Shown: positions 9,647 to 21,130 of the stretch, one piece after another
How positions within the stretch are numbered: the first letter of the stretch is position 1
Layout of the letters: every line of letters starts with the position of its first letter
NCBI GenBank assembly: GCA_933822405.4
Contig: CAKOGP040000668.1
Coordinates: 124,001-188,000, forward strand
Reading direction: 5' to 3'
DNA length: 64,000 bases
Source: Cylindrotheca closterium
Taxonomy: Eukaryota > Bacillariophyta > Bacillariophyceae > Bacillariales > Bacillariaceae
Program-made: the position numbers and the translations under genes
The notes under the pieces: model-generated
The model's database searches: none
What the model was told of the DNA's origin: nothing
What the model saw: the letters and a program-made list of their open reading frames with translations, nothing else

Positions 9647-10056
9647 AATGCTAATGGGTTTGGTCAAGCAAAAGACCGATCGATGGGCACTACACTACCG
9701 CGTAAAGTATGTTATATGATGATGAGATAATAATGCGGTCATCTCACGCATCACACTTTTTCTGATTCATATCGCTGACGTCACTCACGACTCAGTCAAC
9801 GAACGTATCATAAAATATTAGTTTTCCTCTTTCGAAAACGAGAAGAAAGAGCACTTTTGAAGTAGCTATAGCCTCTAGACGAGAAGTACATCAAAGTATA
9901 CCCAAGTTCGAAGTCATATGGCTTCCTGCACTAGAACTCGAATTAGTCCCATAGGAGCAAGATGTTTTCCTTGAAAAATATATATTTGTCGTCGATCGTG
10001 GTTCCCAGAATAGCAGCTACTTATGATGATTTACAATGTTCTAGCACCTTGTTCTT
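9647..10056. other. Intergenic, nothing recognised
   Basis: Lies upstream of the minus-strand glutaredoxin gene and downstream of the minus-strand secreted gene. No coding or RNA signal was seen. Confidence 0.4.
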
Positions 10057-10482
10057 TTATTTTAACAATAAGGCTGCAGTGCCAGCCGCAAGTAACATAG
10101 CAGAAGGAAAGTTTGGTGTTCGACATATTGACGAGGAAGTGACACAGGTGCCACCACCAATGTTCGATACGGAACTCCAGCAATCCGTATTACAAGATCC
10201 AGCCCAACCATTCGATGCAGCATCAAAAGCAGTTGTATTGTTACAAGAACTATCCCCGTACACATTCACCACTACGCTCTTTCCACCCTCGAAAAAATTG
10301 GGCTTGATGTAGCCAAACAGACCGTTCACTTGAGCAAAGCATTGATAGAATGGTTGACAATCGCCTGTGTTGAAGGTTTGACAGATTCCTGCACAGGGGG
10401 ATTTTGGGCAGGCGCAGAGTTCGACGGTATCTGAAAATACCAAACAAGGAAGTAAAAGTAGCAACGGAATCAGTGTTCGCAT
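10057..10482 (-). CDS. Small secreted cysteine-rich protein, possible GPI anchor
   Basis: A 141-residue frame from the ATG at 10482. An upstream in-frame ATG at 10527 exists, but the inner one gives a compact signal peptide (MRTLIPLLLLLPCLVFS). The mature part has many cysteines (CACPKSPCAGICQTFNTGDC, then QPFYQCFAQ, then DSSCNNTT, then SCNTDCW, then GTCVTSSSIC), consistent with disulphide-bonded extracellular folding. The C-terminus is a hydrophobic tail (SAMLLAAGTAALLLK), which could be a GPI-attachment signal. No family is recognised. Two similar 'signal peptide, Cys-rich, hydrophobic tail' proteins occur at 38857-39803 and 41630-42412. Confidence 0.7.
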   Translation of the reverse strand: MRTLIPLLLLLPCLVFSDTVELCACPKSPCAGICQTFNTGDCQPFYQCFAQVNGLFGYIKPNFFEGGKSVVVNVYGDSSCNNTTAFDAASNGWAGSCNTDCWSSVSNIGGGTCVTSSSICRTPNFPSAMLLAAGTAALLLK

Positions 10483-10889
10483 CGTCAGGAGCAAACCGCG
10501 TGAAGATCTTATTAATAAAATTGGCATAGCATCTGCAGGGATATTGGAACAGGTTGATTGGCAAATACAGCATAACCAGCTCTTTTGATGCGAAATTCGT
10601 GTTTTTGTTCCACACGTTGAGAAGTCGAGCGTGGAAAAAGCGCAGGTTTGCGTTTGCCTACAGTTTTGCAGCTCTTATTCTAATTTAAAAATTAGTGAAA
10701 TCAGAAGCGCTTCAAAAAGTTTAGCTCACAATTCCCACACTTTCTGACACGAGTTCGGTTCGAGGTTTTTCGACCGAACTTTTGATCTTCACTCCATCTT
10801 GCATTTCGCACCTCAGTTGTTGATTGTTGACACCCCCATAATATTGCTCCGCAACCACCAGAAATAACAAAACAAAAACATCGAGAAGC
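10483..10889. other. Intergenic between divergent genes
   Basis: Shared 5' region of the secreted Cys-rich gene (minus) and the acidic orphan (plus). No defined motif was recognised. Confidence 0.4.
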
Positions 10890-11903
10890 ATGACGATGAT
10901 CATGACAACCGAAGCAACAGAATTCGCACAGCATCAGGTAACTTGTGAGCACCAACGCTTCTCATTTCCCCTCAGAGATGTAGTGATGTGGCTTCGTGGT
11001 GATGATGAAGATAACATTTCTCATTCACAGATACAAGCGACTGAAAGAGATCGCATGTACGAGTCCCTTGAAAGCACACTAGACGATGAAGATGATGATG
11101 CGTCTGGCTACGAAGTAGGATCAGAAGGCGATCTTGCCATTGAAAAACGAAGCTCGTTACCCCTTCTGGAATCTATTTGCAGCAGCGAAGCCGATGAGAT
11201 AGAGACGGGATACGATGGGGACAACGACCATGATGGTTATTCTATTGAAACTGACAGTCTAGTCTTGGCAGCGGAACGACTGCCTCACTTGCTCAATCAC
11301 CCACAACGCTTTGATCCTTCATCCATTAAGGGACGAAAGAGCGTCCAAGCTCCAAGGAGGCGAGGAGCACGTGTATCATGTGTTCTCCGTAGAAACGCAG
11401 CTCTTCGGCCATCAATCATGCGAGCAGTCACCAAGGAAAAAACTGAAGAGAAAGAAGAACTAGGACTAAGTTTCCGAGTACTCCGTTCCCAAGATTCCCT
11501 GCTTCTGACCAAAGAGAGAATCGAAAACGAACACGAAGTAGCAAGTGAAGCAGAGGACGATTCTTTCATCGATCAGACTACAAGAAACCGAGCTTCGTCT
11601 TCATCGTCATCATCGGTGGGTTTCCGTCAATTCCGCTCCCAAGACTCTCTGCTTCTGACCAAGGAGAGATTAGAACATGATTACGAAATCACAAGTGATC
11701 AGGCTACCACAAGCCAAACTTCATCGTCGATGGGCATGACTTCGTTAAGCCCCAGAACAATTATCAGCACTGGTACCTACGATGGCTTTTCGACAAAGAA
11801 GAGGCGCAGTGCCCATCATCACAAGAGTGCTGTAGCCTTTCCAAGCCTTAGTACCAAAAACCACGAACAAGCATGTGTCACCTTTGGCAGTTCGTGTCAA
11901 TGA
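10890..11903 (+). CDS. Acidic low-complexity orphan with repeated RSQDSLLLTKER motif
   Basis: A single-exon frame of 337 residues starting at the ATG at 10890. Composition is dominated by Asp, Glu and Ser (STLDDEDDDASGYEVGSEGD). A motif occurs twice: LRSQDSLLLTKERIENEHEV and FRSQDSLLLTKERLEHDYEI, about 60 residues apart, suggesting an internally duplicated peptide. The C-terminus is basic/His-rich (KKRRSAHHHKS). No enzyme motif, signal peptide or membrane segment is visible. Probably a disordered intracellular protein; function unknown. Confidence 0.65.
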   Translation: MTMIMTTEATEFAQHQVTCEHQRFSFPLRDVVMWLRGDDEDNISHSQIQATERDRMYESLESTLDDEDDDASGYEVGSEGDLAIEKRSSLPLLESICSSEADEIETGYDGDNDHDGYSIETDSLVLAAERLPHLLNHPQRFDPSSIKGRKSVQAPRRRGARVSCVLRRNAALRPSIMRAVTKEKTEEKEELGLSFRVLRSQDSLLLTKERIENEHEVASEAEDDSFIDQTTRNRASSSSSSSVGFRQFRSQDSLLLTKERLEHDYEITSDQATTSQTSSSMGMTSLSPRTIISTGTYDGFSTKKRRSAHHHKSAVAFPSLSTKNHEQACVTFGSSCQ

Positions 11904-12183
11904 AGGATGACAGAAGATCTTTCCATATTTCAATAAATAAATATACATAGAATACATACGCCCTACACTTTACTCGTAGACTGCAAACTGCACTACAACA
12001 GATTCTCTAGGAATAGTTTCCTTTTTTAACAAACAAACAAGACGAAATTGTTTCGTCCGTGGAACAATAATGAATGAATGAACCTTCGAGACGATTTGAA
12101 ACCTCAAAAGCAATTACCGCCAACATTACAACCTCGAGCAACTGCGTTGTCCAAATTGCTGAAACAGTTTCCGTCTAAACAGA

Positions 12184-15100
12184 TCAAAAGGTTAGCAAAA
12201 TATCGCCACCGATGTACGATGGAAAGATCAACAACTCACCAAATCGACAATTCTCAGAACCAGAAAGAAGAGGTGGTAGCCGAGGAATGGGACCATCATG
12301 GTTGTTTTCATCTAGATGGGGAGAATTCGGAAAGCGATGGATGGGATGTATTAGTTGCAAGAGTCACGTCAACACGAATCGCCAAGGCAAGACTTACACA
12401 GGTGCAACGTTGCGAGGTTTCCCAAATTGTTAATTTCCTGGGGAATTGAACCTTCCAAATTGGTGTTATCTGAAGGAGCCACAAGTGTTAACATTATTTC
12501 AAATAAGTAAAGAGCACAGGATTTGGCGTACCTAGCTCCAGAGAAGTGAGTGCTGTTGCTCTGCCAATTTCGGTCGGGATCTGCCCGGATAGGTTCGTGT
12601 CATAGGCGTGGAAATCCAATAGATTTCGCAAGTCCCCAATTTGGCTTGGGATAGGTCCATCGATCCCGGAATTGTCTGCTCATAAAGCAACGAAGTGAGG
12701 CACGGTTGCTAAAAGGGAGACAAGAGACAGCCAGCAGAACCTACGCAAAATAAGATATTCCAGTGATATTGCCCTGCCAATTTCCCTTGGGATTCTACCA
12801 CCAACGTTCGTCTCGTACACCCCAAAATCGGTCATCATGGTCAAAAGTCTGATAAAGTGCACTAGTAAGAAGCAAATCCTGCATTTAAACTGCTACACCG
12901 GCATAAATTTACTTACCCGATTTCCGTAGGGATGCTTCCGGTAAGAAGTGGATTCACTTCTGAGATTACAGAAGGTTTAGAATGAGCACAGATCAAAACG
13001 GAGATTAGGAAGCAAAATGCGCAAAACTTTCGTACCTAGCTCAAGTTTTTCGACAAGGCGAAGATTGCCAATTTCGGAAGGAATGGTGCTAAGATGAGCG
13101 AAATATTGTCAGGTCAGAAGCCATCGTTATCGGAGTGCGCATGTTCAATCCAGCATTCCTTGATTCTTACCCGGCGAAAGCATTGCGATCCAAGCCGAGA
13201 TCCGTGATACTGGTTAGCATCCCAATTTGTACCGGGATAGTTCCTGTCAGGCCATTATTATCTTCGAGACAGTAGGTAGCAGAAATAATATTAGTTCGGA
13301 AAAGAGATTTTGATTTCGTATATATAGAGACAATGGACCTACAAAGCTTCAGTTCCAACATGTTCAAGCAATTTCCAACCTCGCTTGGTAACGGACCACG
13401 TAGGTTGTTATCATATGCATGGAAATTGGACAGTCTCGTCAACAGCTGCAGTATTCGTGAAACACAAAAAAAAGAGTGATGTATGAGGAAAAAGTGATAT
13501 AGCATATAATCACACGGAGACGTGGAGGTCTGGTGGTAATGGCGGTCGCGCACCCCTCTAACATGGTGTAATTAGATGCTGAGTGAACAACTTACACCAA
13601 TTTCCGTAGGGATCGTCCCAATAAGTGACATTCGGTCTACTTCGAATTCCAAAAGGTTGGTCATGAATCCAATCGAGCTTGGAATGCTTCCGCCCATTCG
13701 GTTGTTGAACAAATTGAACTTTAGCACCCGCGTGAGCAGCTCCAAATTCGTTGGAATGCTGCCGGTAATCTGTACACAAGTTGAAAGTATTGTACAAATG
13801 TGAGTCATTGGGTCAGTCAGTCAGTTAAACGGAAGAATGAATTCGCAATCGTGCACCAAATCAAGGCAGTTGGTATCGTACCTGGTTGTTTTCGACCTTC
13901 AATTCAATCAGATTGGTGAGTTGACCGATTTCGGAAGGTATGGTCCCACGTATGGCATTGTCAAACAACAATAGGAATTCAAGTTCAGTGAGAAGACCAA
14001 TCTCGGTTGGCAAGACTCCCCCGAGATTCGTGTTTTCTGAAGAATATAGATGTTCCATCGATTGATTGATTGATTGATCGATTGATTGGTTGCGAAAGGT
14101 GAGGAATTCGAAATGTATAGTTAGTACGATAGCAATCAGGTGGACAACTTACGCAATTCAATTGAAGTCACAAGACCATTGAAGCATCCTGTGATTCCCC
14201 TCCAACCCGCGCAAATCGAACTGGGGTTGTTAGTATCAAGCCAACCATTGTTGAATGACCAATTGTTTCCACCCATGGCATTGTAGACGACTACCATGAC
14301 ATATCGTTCGATCCACTGCTGATTTGCGTTTGCATTGGTCGAACTCCTATCCGGCTGCCAGGTATCAACGTTGCTAAGCCAATTCAAGGCCTCGTTATTG
14401 AGTGTGTTGCCAGACAAGATCGTCCGCAAGAGATCATTCCGTTCCGTCGGGTTCAAAACGACTGGAGCATCGGGGGGGTTTGGAGTCACCACTGGTGGTT
14501 CGGTTGGTGTCAAGACAGGAGCTGGAGTTGGTGTCACCACTGGAGCTGGAGTTGGTGTCAAGACAGGAGCTGGAGTTGGATTCACCACTGGGGCTGCTGG
14601 TGTTGGTCCAGCGACCGGAGCAGCGGTAGGAGATGGAGAGTCCGCAGGGGTATCATCATCGGTGGTATCATCACCTGTAGGTGGATCACCCGGCCTCACA
14701 TTCCCAAGTCTAACACTGGTGACAACATCGGAAGGAAGAGCAAGCGTTTCTTCTGCATTGGCAGCAAATTGATCGGAAATGAGCTGAAAAAGATTAAAAG
14801 ATGTTTCATCACCCTTGAGCCAAATCTCAAACTGATAATCGGCCTTGAAACAAGGTTCTGGTGCTTCGTCGGAACATGTGCCATCGTCGCCCAGCAATAC
14901 AGTCGCATCGGCCTGGATTGCATCGGCAATCATGTAACGAAGAGGATTCGTTGCATCATCTGTTTGCAAATGCCGACGGGCGGGCTTGGGAGGACAGCCA
15001 ATGAGCAGAGGGATGAAACGGAGTTGTAGAGCCTCGTTCAGAGCAGCAAGACCTTTGTCAGACTCTTCCGCAGTCGCAACTGGTGCAGCCAAGCTGATTT

Positions 15101-15977
15101 CAAATGCGATATCGACATAGCGCATAAACTCGGTTTCCACAACTGTTCCAGTGAAGATCCTGGCACAGGTAGATTCAGTGGGCGCAGGATACTTGAAAGC
15201 TACATCGGTAGGAGGACTGGAAGTGACTGCTGCTGATTCATCGGATCCTTGGCTCAAAAGATATCCTGCAACCCCTGCTCCAATGGCTACGATCAAAGCA
15301 ATCCCGATTCCACAACCATACTTCTGCAAGAAGGTTCTCTCCCTTTCGAATTCGGTGGAGGCATCGCTGTCACCGTCAGGGACGGCAACATTGGCAGTCA
15401 TTACACCGTTATTATTAACTGCAGCAACGACAGCAGGCTGATTTCCCTGCGCCATGGCAGCCATTTGTTCTTCCAACTTGCGAACACGTTCGTCCGCTTC
15501 AGATTCATTAACTGCCATTGCTTCCACAGCATAACCATCATCCAACGGTGCCGTTTGAATCGGTGCGCCACCATCACTGGGGCGGGATGCACTGGCATTG
15601 TTTTCGCTGTTATCAGAGTTGCGGTGTCTAGCCTCCTTGCGAGTCGCTCTATCAGAGGCACTGGAAGCTGAGTGAGCTCCGGCAGAAGCGGAAGATTTCG
15701 ACCCGTGTCTATTCTCTTTACGATTGGCTCTGTCTGAGGAAGCAGAAGAAGAGTGAGCTCCTACAGAAGGGGAATTCTTCGAATCCGTTCTTCTTCCCCT
15801 CCTCTTTGCGTCCTTGTCTTCATCCGTACGGCTCGTACTACCGCTGCCAGTACTCTTCCCGCTGTGGTTCTCTCTTCTGGCGTTCTTTCGGTCTCCTCGA
15901 CTGTCACTAGTGGAGGATTGCGCTCCTGGATTACTGTTACCGGAACGGTGTCTCCGTTCTCTGTCTTTCTCTCCCAT
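12184..15977 (-). CDS. Transmembrane leucine-rich-repeat protein, 11 exons
   Basis: Exons (minus): 14153-15977, 13882-14036, 13596-13769, 13343-13445, 13171-13261, 13036-13088, 12917-12959, 12745-12848, 12532-12675, 12398-12469 and 12184-12311. All have GT-AG junctions and together keep one frame of 963 residues. The start is the ATG at 15977. Residues 1-220 are Ser/Arg-rich and charged (cytosolic). A single helix (CGIGIALIVAIGAGVAGYLL, about 221-242) is followed by an ectodomain with CARIFTGTVVETEFMRYV and NPLRYMIADAIQAD, then a Pro/Thr/Ala linker (TPAPVLTPTPAPV). A cap of the type WSFNNGWLDTNNPSSICAGW precedes about 13 plant-type repeats (N-x-L-x-G-x-I-P-x-E-I-G-x-L). Many junctions fall in phase 1 within L-x-L, so the exon length is a multiple of 72 nt. 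No kinase domain. Probably a surface receptor or adhesion protein. Confidence 0.87.
14040..14100. repeat. GATT microsatellite in the first intron of the LRR gene
   Basis: A run of GATT units (with one GATC) around 14060-14092 lies in the intron between exons 1 and 2. Confidence 0.7.
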
Positions 15978-16701
15978 GATACTGTAACTTCCTAAAGTGG
16001 GCTGTTGCAATTCTGTATTCTGTATTCGTTTGTACAGCGAAACCAGGTACCGTACCAGATACGTGACAAGAAATTTGGATCTTACTTCTACCGTATGTGC
16101 GCAACTTCCAAAATTGTCTGGGATGTATGCAAGATCTGGAAAAATGAATGTCGTCTACGACACGTGCAAGGACGAAACGGACAATGGAGGTCTGGGGTGA
16201 GTCGAGTGAGTCAGTCAGTCAGCGCAGTCATCAGTCAGTGCAGTCAGTAGTCAGTAGTCAGCAGTCAGTCAGTCACACTTGCGCCACTGGATGCTCTGCG
16301 GGGCAAATGGTAGAGTGATTGCAAAGCTATGTTTTGTATCCAGTACCGCATCTGCAATCATCCGAAGAATATGAAACAATTCATAAAAAAGCAAGCATGG
16401 TTCCAAAAAGGCCTGAGACTACCGGATAAGACTGACTGACTTGGCAGCTCGCTCTAAGAGTATTGTCATGGTACTACTCGGGGCTAGTACTAGTACCCGC
16501 CGGGGGCTGCTGGCTGGTACTAGTACTCCTCGCGGCCAAAAACAACATGATGATGATTGTCCCAAACACTTTTCCAAATGTTAGAACAACAAGCGTCGTC
16601 AATGCTCCATGGTCCGGAAGGTTTTTCCAAATGTGAGAGAAAATAATATTAAAAACTAGGTACATATGCTGCTATGATCTCTGGTGCATAACCGGTACCA
16701 G
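15978..16701. other. Intergenic with CAGT-rich simple repeat
   Basis: 5' flank of the LRR gene and left flank of the large transposon. It contains a run of imperfect CAGT units (16200-16276) and several GGTACC-type palindromes near 16045-16060 and 16690-16706. No gene was seen. Confidence 0.5.
16200..16276. repeat. CAGT-rich simple repeat
   Basis: Imperfect tandem copies of CAGT with interspersed AGT and GCAGT variants. Confidence 0.75.
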
Positions 16702-16835
16702 GTACACGTTTAATCCTTATTTACAGTAGGAGTCATTTTGCACTTAACACTGTGACATAATTTGGGATTTTACATTTTGTTTGCAGACGAGTATTCATAC
16801 GTATCTAAAGTACTAAGCTCTACGAGTGGCATTTC
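16702..16835 (+). repeat. Left terminal inverted repeat of the 5.6-kb transposon
   Basis: Matches the reverse complement of 22162-22296, ending inward at CTCTACGAGTGG. Confidence 0.88.
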
Positions 16836-17123
16836 TGCCTCGTCCCTGACCGAGTATGCCGGTCTAGCATTCCCGCTCGGTAGCGAAACACATGACTCTT
16901 CTCACTGAGTTTTGGCGTGATCCAAAACTTTGATACTTGAAACCGACAAAAGATGACAAGATTTCAGATTTTCATGAATGAGAACGTTCCACTGCCTAAA
17001 TCGACGATGGAAACTCCCATCCGACGTGTGATAACAGCATCTGTAGTCTTCTTGAGACTGGTCATTACGAAAAATATCGGATAGTTTCACAGGAAGATCG
17101 ATTGGCTGTTGGCCCGAGCTTGG

Positions 17124-20100
17124 ATGGCAATGGCTGAAGATCCCACCGAAGAGAGCTTCATCAGGGCGAGGGACCTTTACATTAATAATGTGCTATCTTC
17201 GACTATCTATAGCTACAAAGAAGCTATGATTGACGCTGGTATTCAAGAAGCATTTGCCTCGCTCTCCATTTATCAACACCATGTCAAATTGAAAGTTATC
17301 AATAGTAAAACGTCTGGGAATCCACAGATTGACATGAGTGAGAAAGGCAAAAAGGAAAGGTTTCGGAAGTTGTATCGTCTACTCTATGAAGTCGCAAAAC
17401 TAAGGGGGCAATCAAAGAATCCTGACATTGCTGGTACAATGAGAAAGGCAGGATACACAGAAGCAGAACTATATGAAATCCAAGAAACCAAGAAGAAGAA
17501 TCCAAGTCGGTTTTACGTCCAATGCAGTAGACTCGCAAATAGAATCAGAAAAGAGCTTGACGAGAAGAAAATGATTCAAATTTCCATACATGATGCATGT
17601 ATACCGAAAACTATTGTTGAAGAAAGAGTCGACGAGGAAGAAGAAGTGTCTCCTATTTCAGCGGCTACGTCGGATGATACATATTTCTCCTTCTCTTCTA
17701 ACAGAGACACCGGCTCACATGGTTTAGAACCTCTACCGGAAGCCCAAAAGCTCCCTACTAAAAGTGATGACGCCTCAGTGAAGTCAACTACTTCGGCAAT
17801 ATCTTCAATTACTACGCAATCGGCGCCGAAGAGAAAGACACCTGCTCAGAAACAACAAGAACGGAGGGACAGAGCACATTTGGAGATGCTCCGAAAGTGT
17901 GCTTACAAAATAGGATCGGTTGCCTACAGTTTGAAGGAACAGAATCCCTGTGAAGCATTGAAGGGCGCGAGCAATTGTGCTGACCAAGTCAACAGAATGT
18001 TTGGTATTGAATTGATTACAGGGCGCCAACTTCGAGAAGCTGTCAAGCACAACAACGTGGGGAAATCACCACCCCGGGTTGGAAGGCCCACTCTGCTATC
18101 AGACCGAGACTTCACGAATCTACGTGATGCCTTTTGGAGTAGTAGCGCTATCGATCAAAACAATGTTGATGCAAGCAGACTGACTAGAGCTGAAGAGAAA
18201 ACTGTTCTTGATGAAGTGGTCAACGATAAGAGATTGAAGGATGGCAATGTTGCTATTGACGCAGTCAAGTTGATGGAGAGAATTGATGTAGACAATGCTC
18301 CAAGACAGAATATCGTGATGGTCGATGAGCGGCGACAGCTTCGGACCGAGTGGTGCACAAAAGCTAATCAAATGAAACATTACCAGAAGTGGGAGGAGAA
18401 AATGATTGAAAGAGGATACGCTCGCTTACCGACGAACGAGAAAGAGAGAGCACACGGCTACATTACTTTTCTACCAGGACAAGAAAAGCGCAATACCAAT
18501 ATGGATGAAATGAAATTCACGTTGGATGCATCCACTGAGTCGCGAGGAGGTCGCCCTTCACACAGTCACACTACAAGCTCCATTTCGGAGGGCGGAAAGG
18601 CTGACAAGACACCTGATACTTCCTGCACTATTGTCATGGCGGTGAATGATGACGAACCGTTGCCACCGTGTGTGATTTTCAAAACCACAGCGAAGGATGG
18701 AAACGGAACAATTAGTGCCAGGAACTTGCGTTCATTTCCTCAAATCAAAGGGACATGGGGGTTCGAAAGACGATTAGCTGTTGATTGCTTCATCGCAACT
18801 GGCGCCAATGCGAGTATGAATTCGACGATTCTACAGAACTGGATGAGAGAGGTCGTCTTCTGTATCCAGATTGCCAAGACATCAAAGGAAAACGTGTCTT
18901 GCTAAAGGTTGACTCCGGGCCAGGACGACAGGCTGCGAAAGTTCTTGGTGAAACAAGAGTTGAAGGGGTCGACATATTTCCAGGCCTACCCAATGCAAGC
19001 GAGTGCAACCAAGAAATGGATCAGCTTTTTGGTCCATACAAGGACTCCGTTTACAGTAATCGCAATAAGCTAATCAACGCCAAAGGAAAGCTTACTCTCC
19101 TTGACGTCGGCTATTGTCTTTTCGGAGGTCAGGTCACACTTGATAACGGCAAAATACTCGACCTTGAGGAGTCTTTCAAGTTGCACTTTACTCCGGCGAA
19201 GATTCGTTCTGCCAGAGAGAAATGCGGCTACTGTCCAGCTACTCGAAGAGCTTTGGAAGACCCCAAAATGAGGGACGAGACCAACGAAGTCAACGACGAT
19301 GAAGATGCCTTGGAAGCCCCTAAAAGGAGGGACGAGATCAATGAGGTCAACGATGATGAAGATGCCTTGGAAGATCCCAAACTGATAGAAGAGATCGACG
19401 TTGTTGACGATGATGAAGATACCTTGGAAGACCCCAACATTGTAGACGAGATCAACGAAGTCAACCTTGATGAAGATGCCTTGGGAGACCCCAAAATTGT
19501 GGACGAGATCAGCAAAGTCGACGATGATGAGGCTGAGGAATTGACATCAATGACAAAAGTATTGCTCAAAGTCGAGAAGATGAATCACAGGGCTGTTGAT
19601 GAGTTAATTTCGTGCGGCTATACACTTGCCAGTAAGCTCAGGCGTACTGTGAGGAGAGTGACAAGAAGAAGTTTTGGAAAGGGAATCGTAACTGCCCCAG
19701 GTTCAAGAGAGAGACAAGAGCTGTTTGCTAAAATGACGCGTGCAGGTGATTACTTTCGTATCACTGGTGGTGGTGGTGTCATTAATACTGCTGATGTGCT
19801 CATTGGACTCGAAATAAAAGGGATGAAGAAGGAAGTCGAAAAGGAATTGAAAAGAAAGAAAGTACTTCAGAGCTTCTATAGTTGTCGGCGGCGAGCGACA
19901 AAGCTCATGCAAGAGAAGCACTACATGAATTGGACGAGGACCGATTTCGCCACCGCCATCAGCTACAAGCGAGGGCCCTTTTATAAGTGCGAGAAGGGGG
20001 ATCGAACTATCTCCAGCATAAAGAAGCTTCAAGTACCTGAGCTGAAGAAGTATTATGAAGAAACCTACAAAGACAAGCCGAGTGCATGGCGTCGGCAAGA

Positions 20101-21130
20101 GATTTGGACAATCAAAAACGAAAAAGAGCTGGAGCGACTGAAAACTGGCAAAGTCTCGCATTATACCGAGACTCGCATATACGGCGATGCCCTTGAGACT
20201 CAAAACTTCTGGGTACAAAAGAAGTTCGAATCAATATCCAGAGAGCGGCAAATTAAGGTGCTGTCAGAAATTTTCAAGAATCTTGATGAAGAAGTTGTTG
20301 ATTCGGTGGTGAACAGCCTTCCTGACGACAAGAGAACTTTGCTTCACGATTGTCTCAACAGGGCGCCAAGCAGTGACGACGACGAAGATCTCGACAATTC
20401 CTCTTCTATTCACTTTTGCGAGGCGGATCTTGAGTTTGCGTCTCAATGGAACGATGATGATACCCTTGTTGAGAATGAGATGACGGAGGCGGAGATGGAA
20501 TGTGCAGCGATCCTTGAAGAAGAGTGTCAAGAGAATCAAAACACCGGGGAAGAAGTAGGCACCGATGAAGACTTTGATTCTGACGATTCGATTGCCGATG
20601 ATAATCACGGCATACTCAAGGATATCGAGATTAATGCGACGCCAGACGATGGGTACCGATCAGTGGCAGCAGAGTCCTCAGACGATTCCAGCTGTGCATC
20701 CGCAGGTTCCTTTGAGATGCAGGATGATGCGGCGTCTGATGATGAAGATAAGTCCATGGACAGGATTGGCCGAGAGCCGTCAAGAGAACCAACGGTGTCG
20801 CCTACAAATGCAGGTGGAAGCGAGCTTCAAATATCTACGACTCACAATGGGAGAGCCGTTGACGAGTCTATCGAGAATGAAATCGATACTGTCATCGAAG
20901 ATACGATTACCGAGATTGAAGTATCAAAGGACGCTCAAACAAAGATTGCTCTGTATAATCTATTAATCAATTCAAGAGGTAAAAAAGTGGGCAACAGAAG
21001 ACGAGAGGAAGCCCTCAAGCGTCGCTGGATGGAAGTGAAGGCTGAACCCTTGGTATGGAGTGTCGACGATCTCAAATCGAAACTAGCCGATCTCAAGTCG
21101 AATCAAGCCGAGTGGGTTCATAGCTGCTAA
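17124..21130 (+). pseudogene. DDE-type transposase with a -1 frame break near 18860
   Basis: The 5' part reads from the ATG at 17124 to a stop at 18903-18905, and the 3' part is open in another frame through to 21130. The two halves overlap at 18785-18905. Conserved sequence leaves the first frame after NWMREVVF and resumes in the second at LYPDCQDIKGKRVLLK (about 18855-18870). This is a net -1 shift with no splice signals and no slippery heptamer. The N-terminal half has a basic HTH-like region including GRPTLLSDRDFTNLRDAF. The core follows a pattern seen in stramenopile transposons: NMDEMKFTLDAS with GGRPSHSH, then LLKVDSGPGR, then FPGLPNASECNQEMDQLFGP, which supply plausible catalytic acidic residues. 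The C-terminal tail is acidic with five tandem repeats. Most likely a single-base lesion in an otherwise intact gene of about 1,335 codons. Confidence 0.8.
19250..19540 (+). repeat. Acidic 60-bp tandem repeats in the transposase tail
   Basis: About five copies of a unit encoding ALEDPKxxDEINEVNDDED-like peptides, 20 residues each, with scattered substitutions. They lie directly after the catalytic core. Confidence 0.8.

Noticed and set aside
12078..12449. Plus-strand 123-codon frame
   Set aside because: It lies opposite the last two exons of the LRR gene, which have consistent splice sites and repeat consensus on the minus strand.
14335..14772. Plus-strand frame rich in Gly and Val opposite the LRR gene
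   Set aside because: Antisense shadow of the TPAPV repeat linker.
16200..16276. CRISPR-like array
   Set aside because: It is an imperfect CAGT simple repeat without spacers, in a eukaryotic genome.
17109..17123. Non-ATG (TTG) start for the transposase frame
   Set aside because: A true ATG follows five codons later at 17124.
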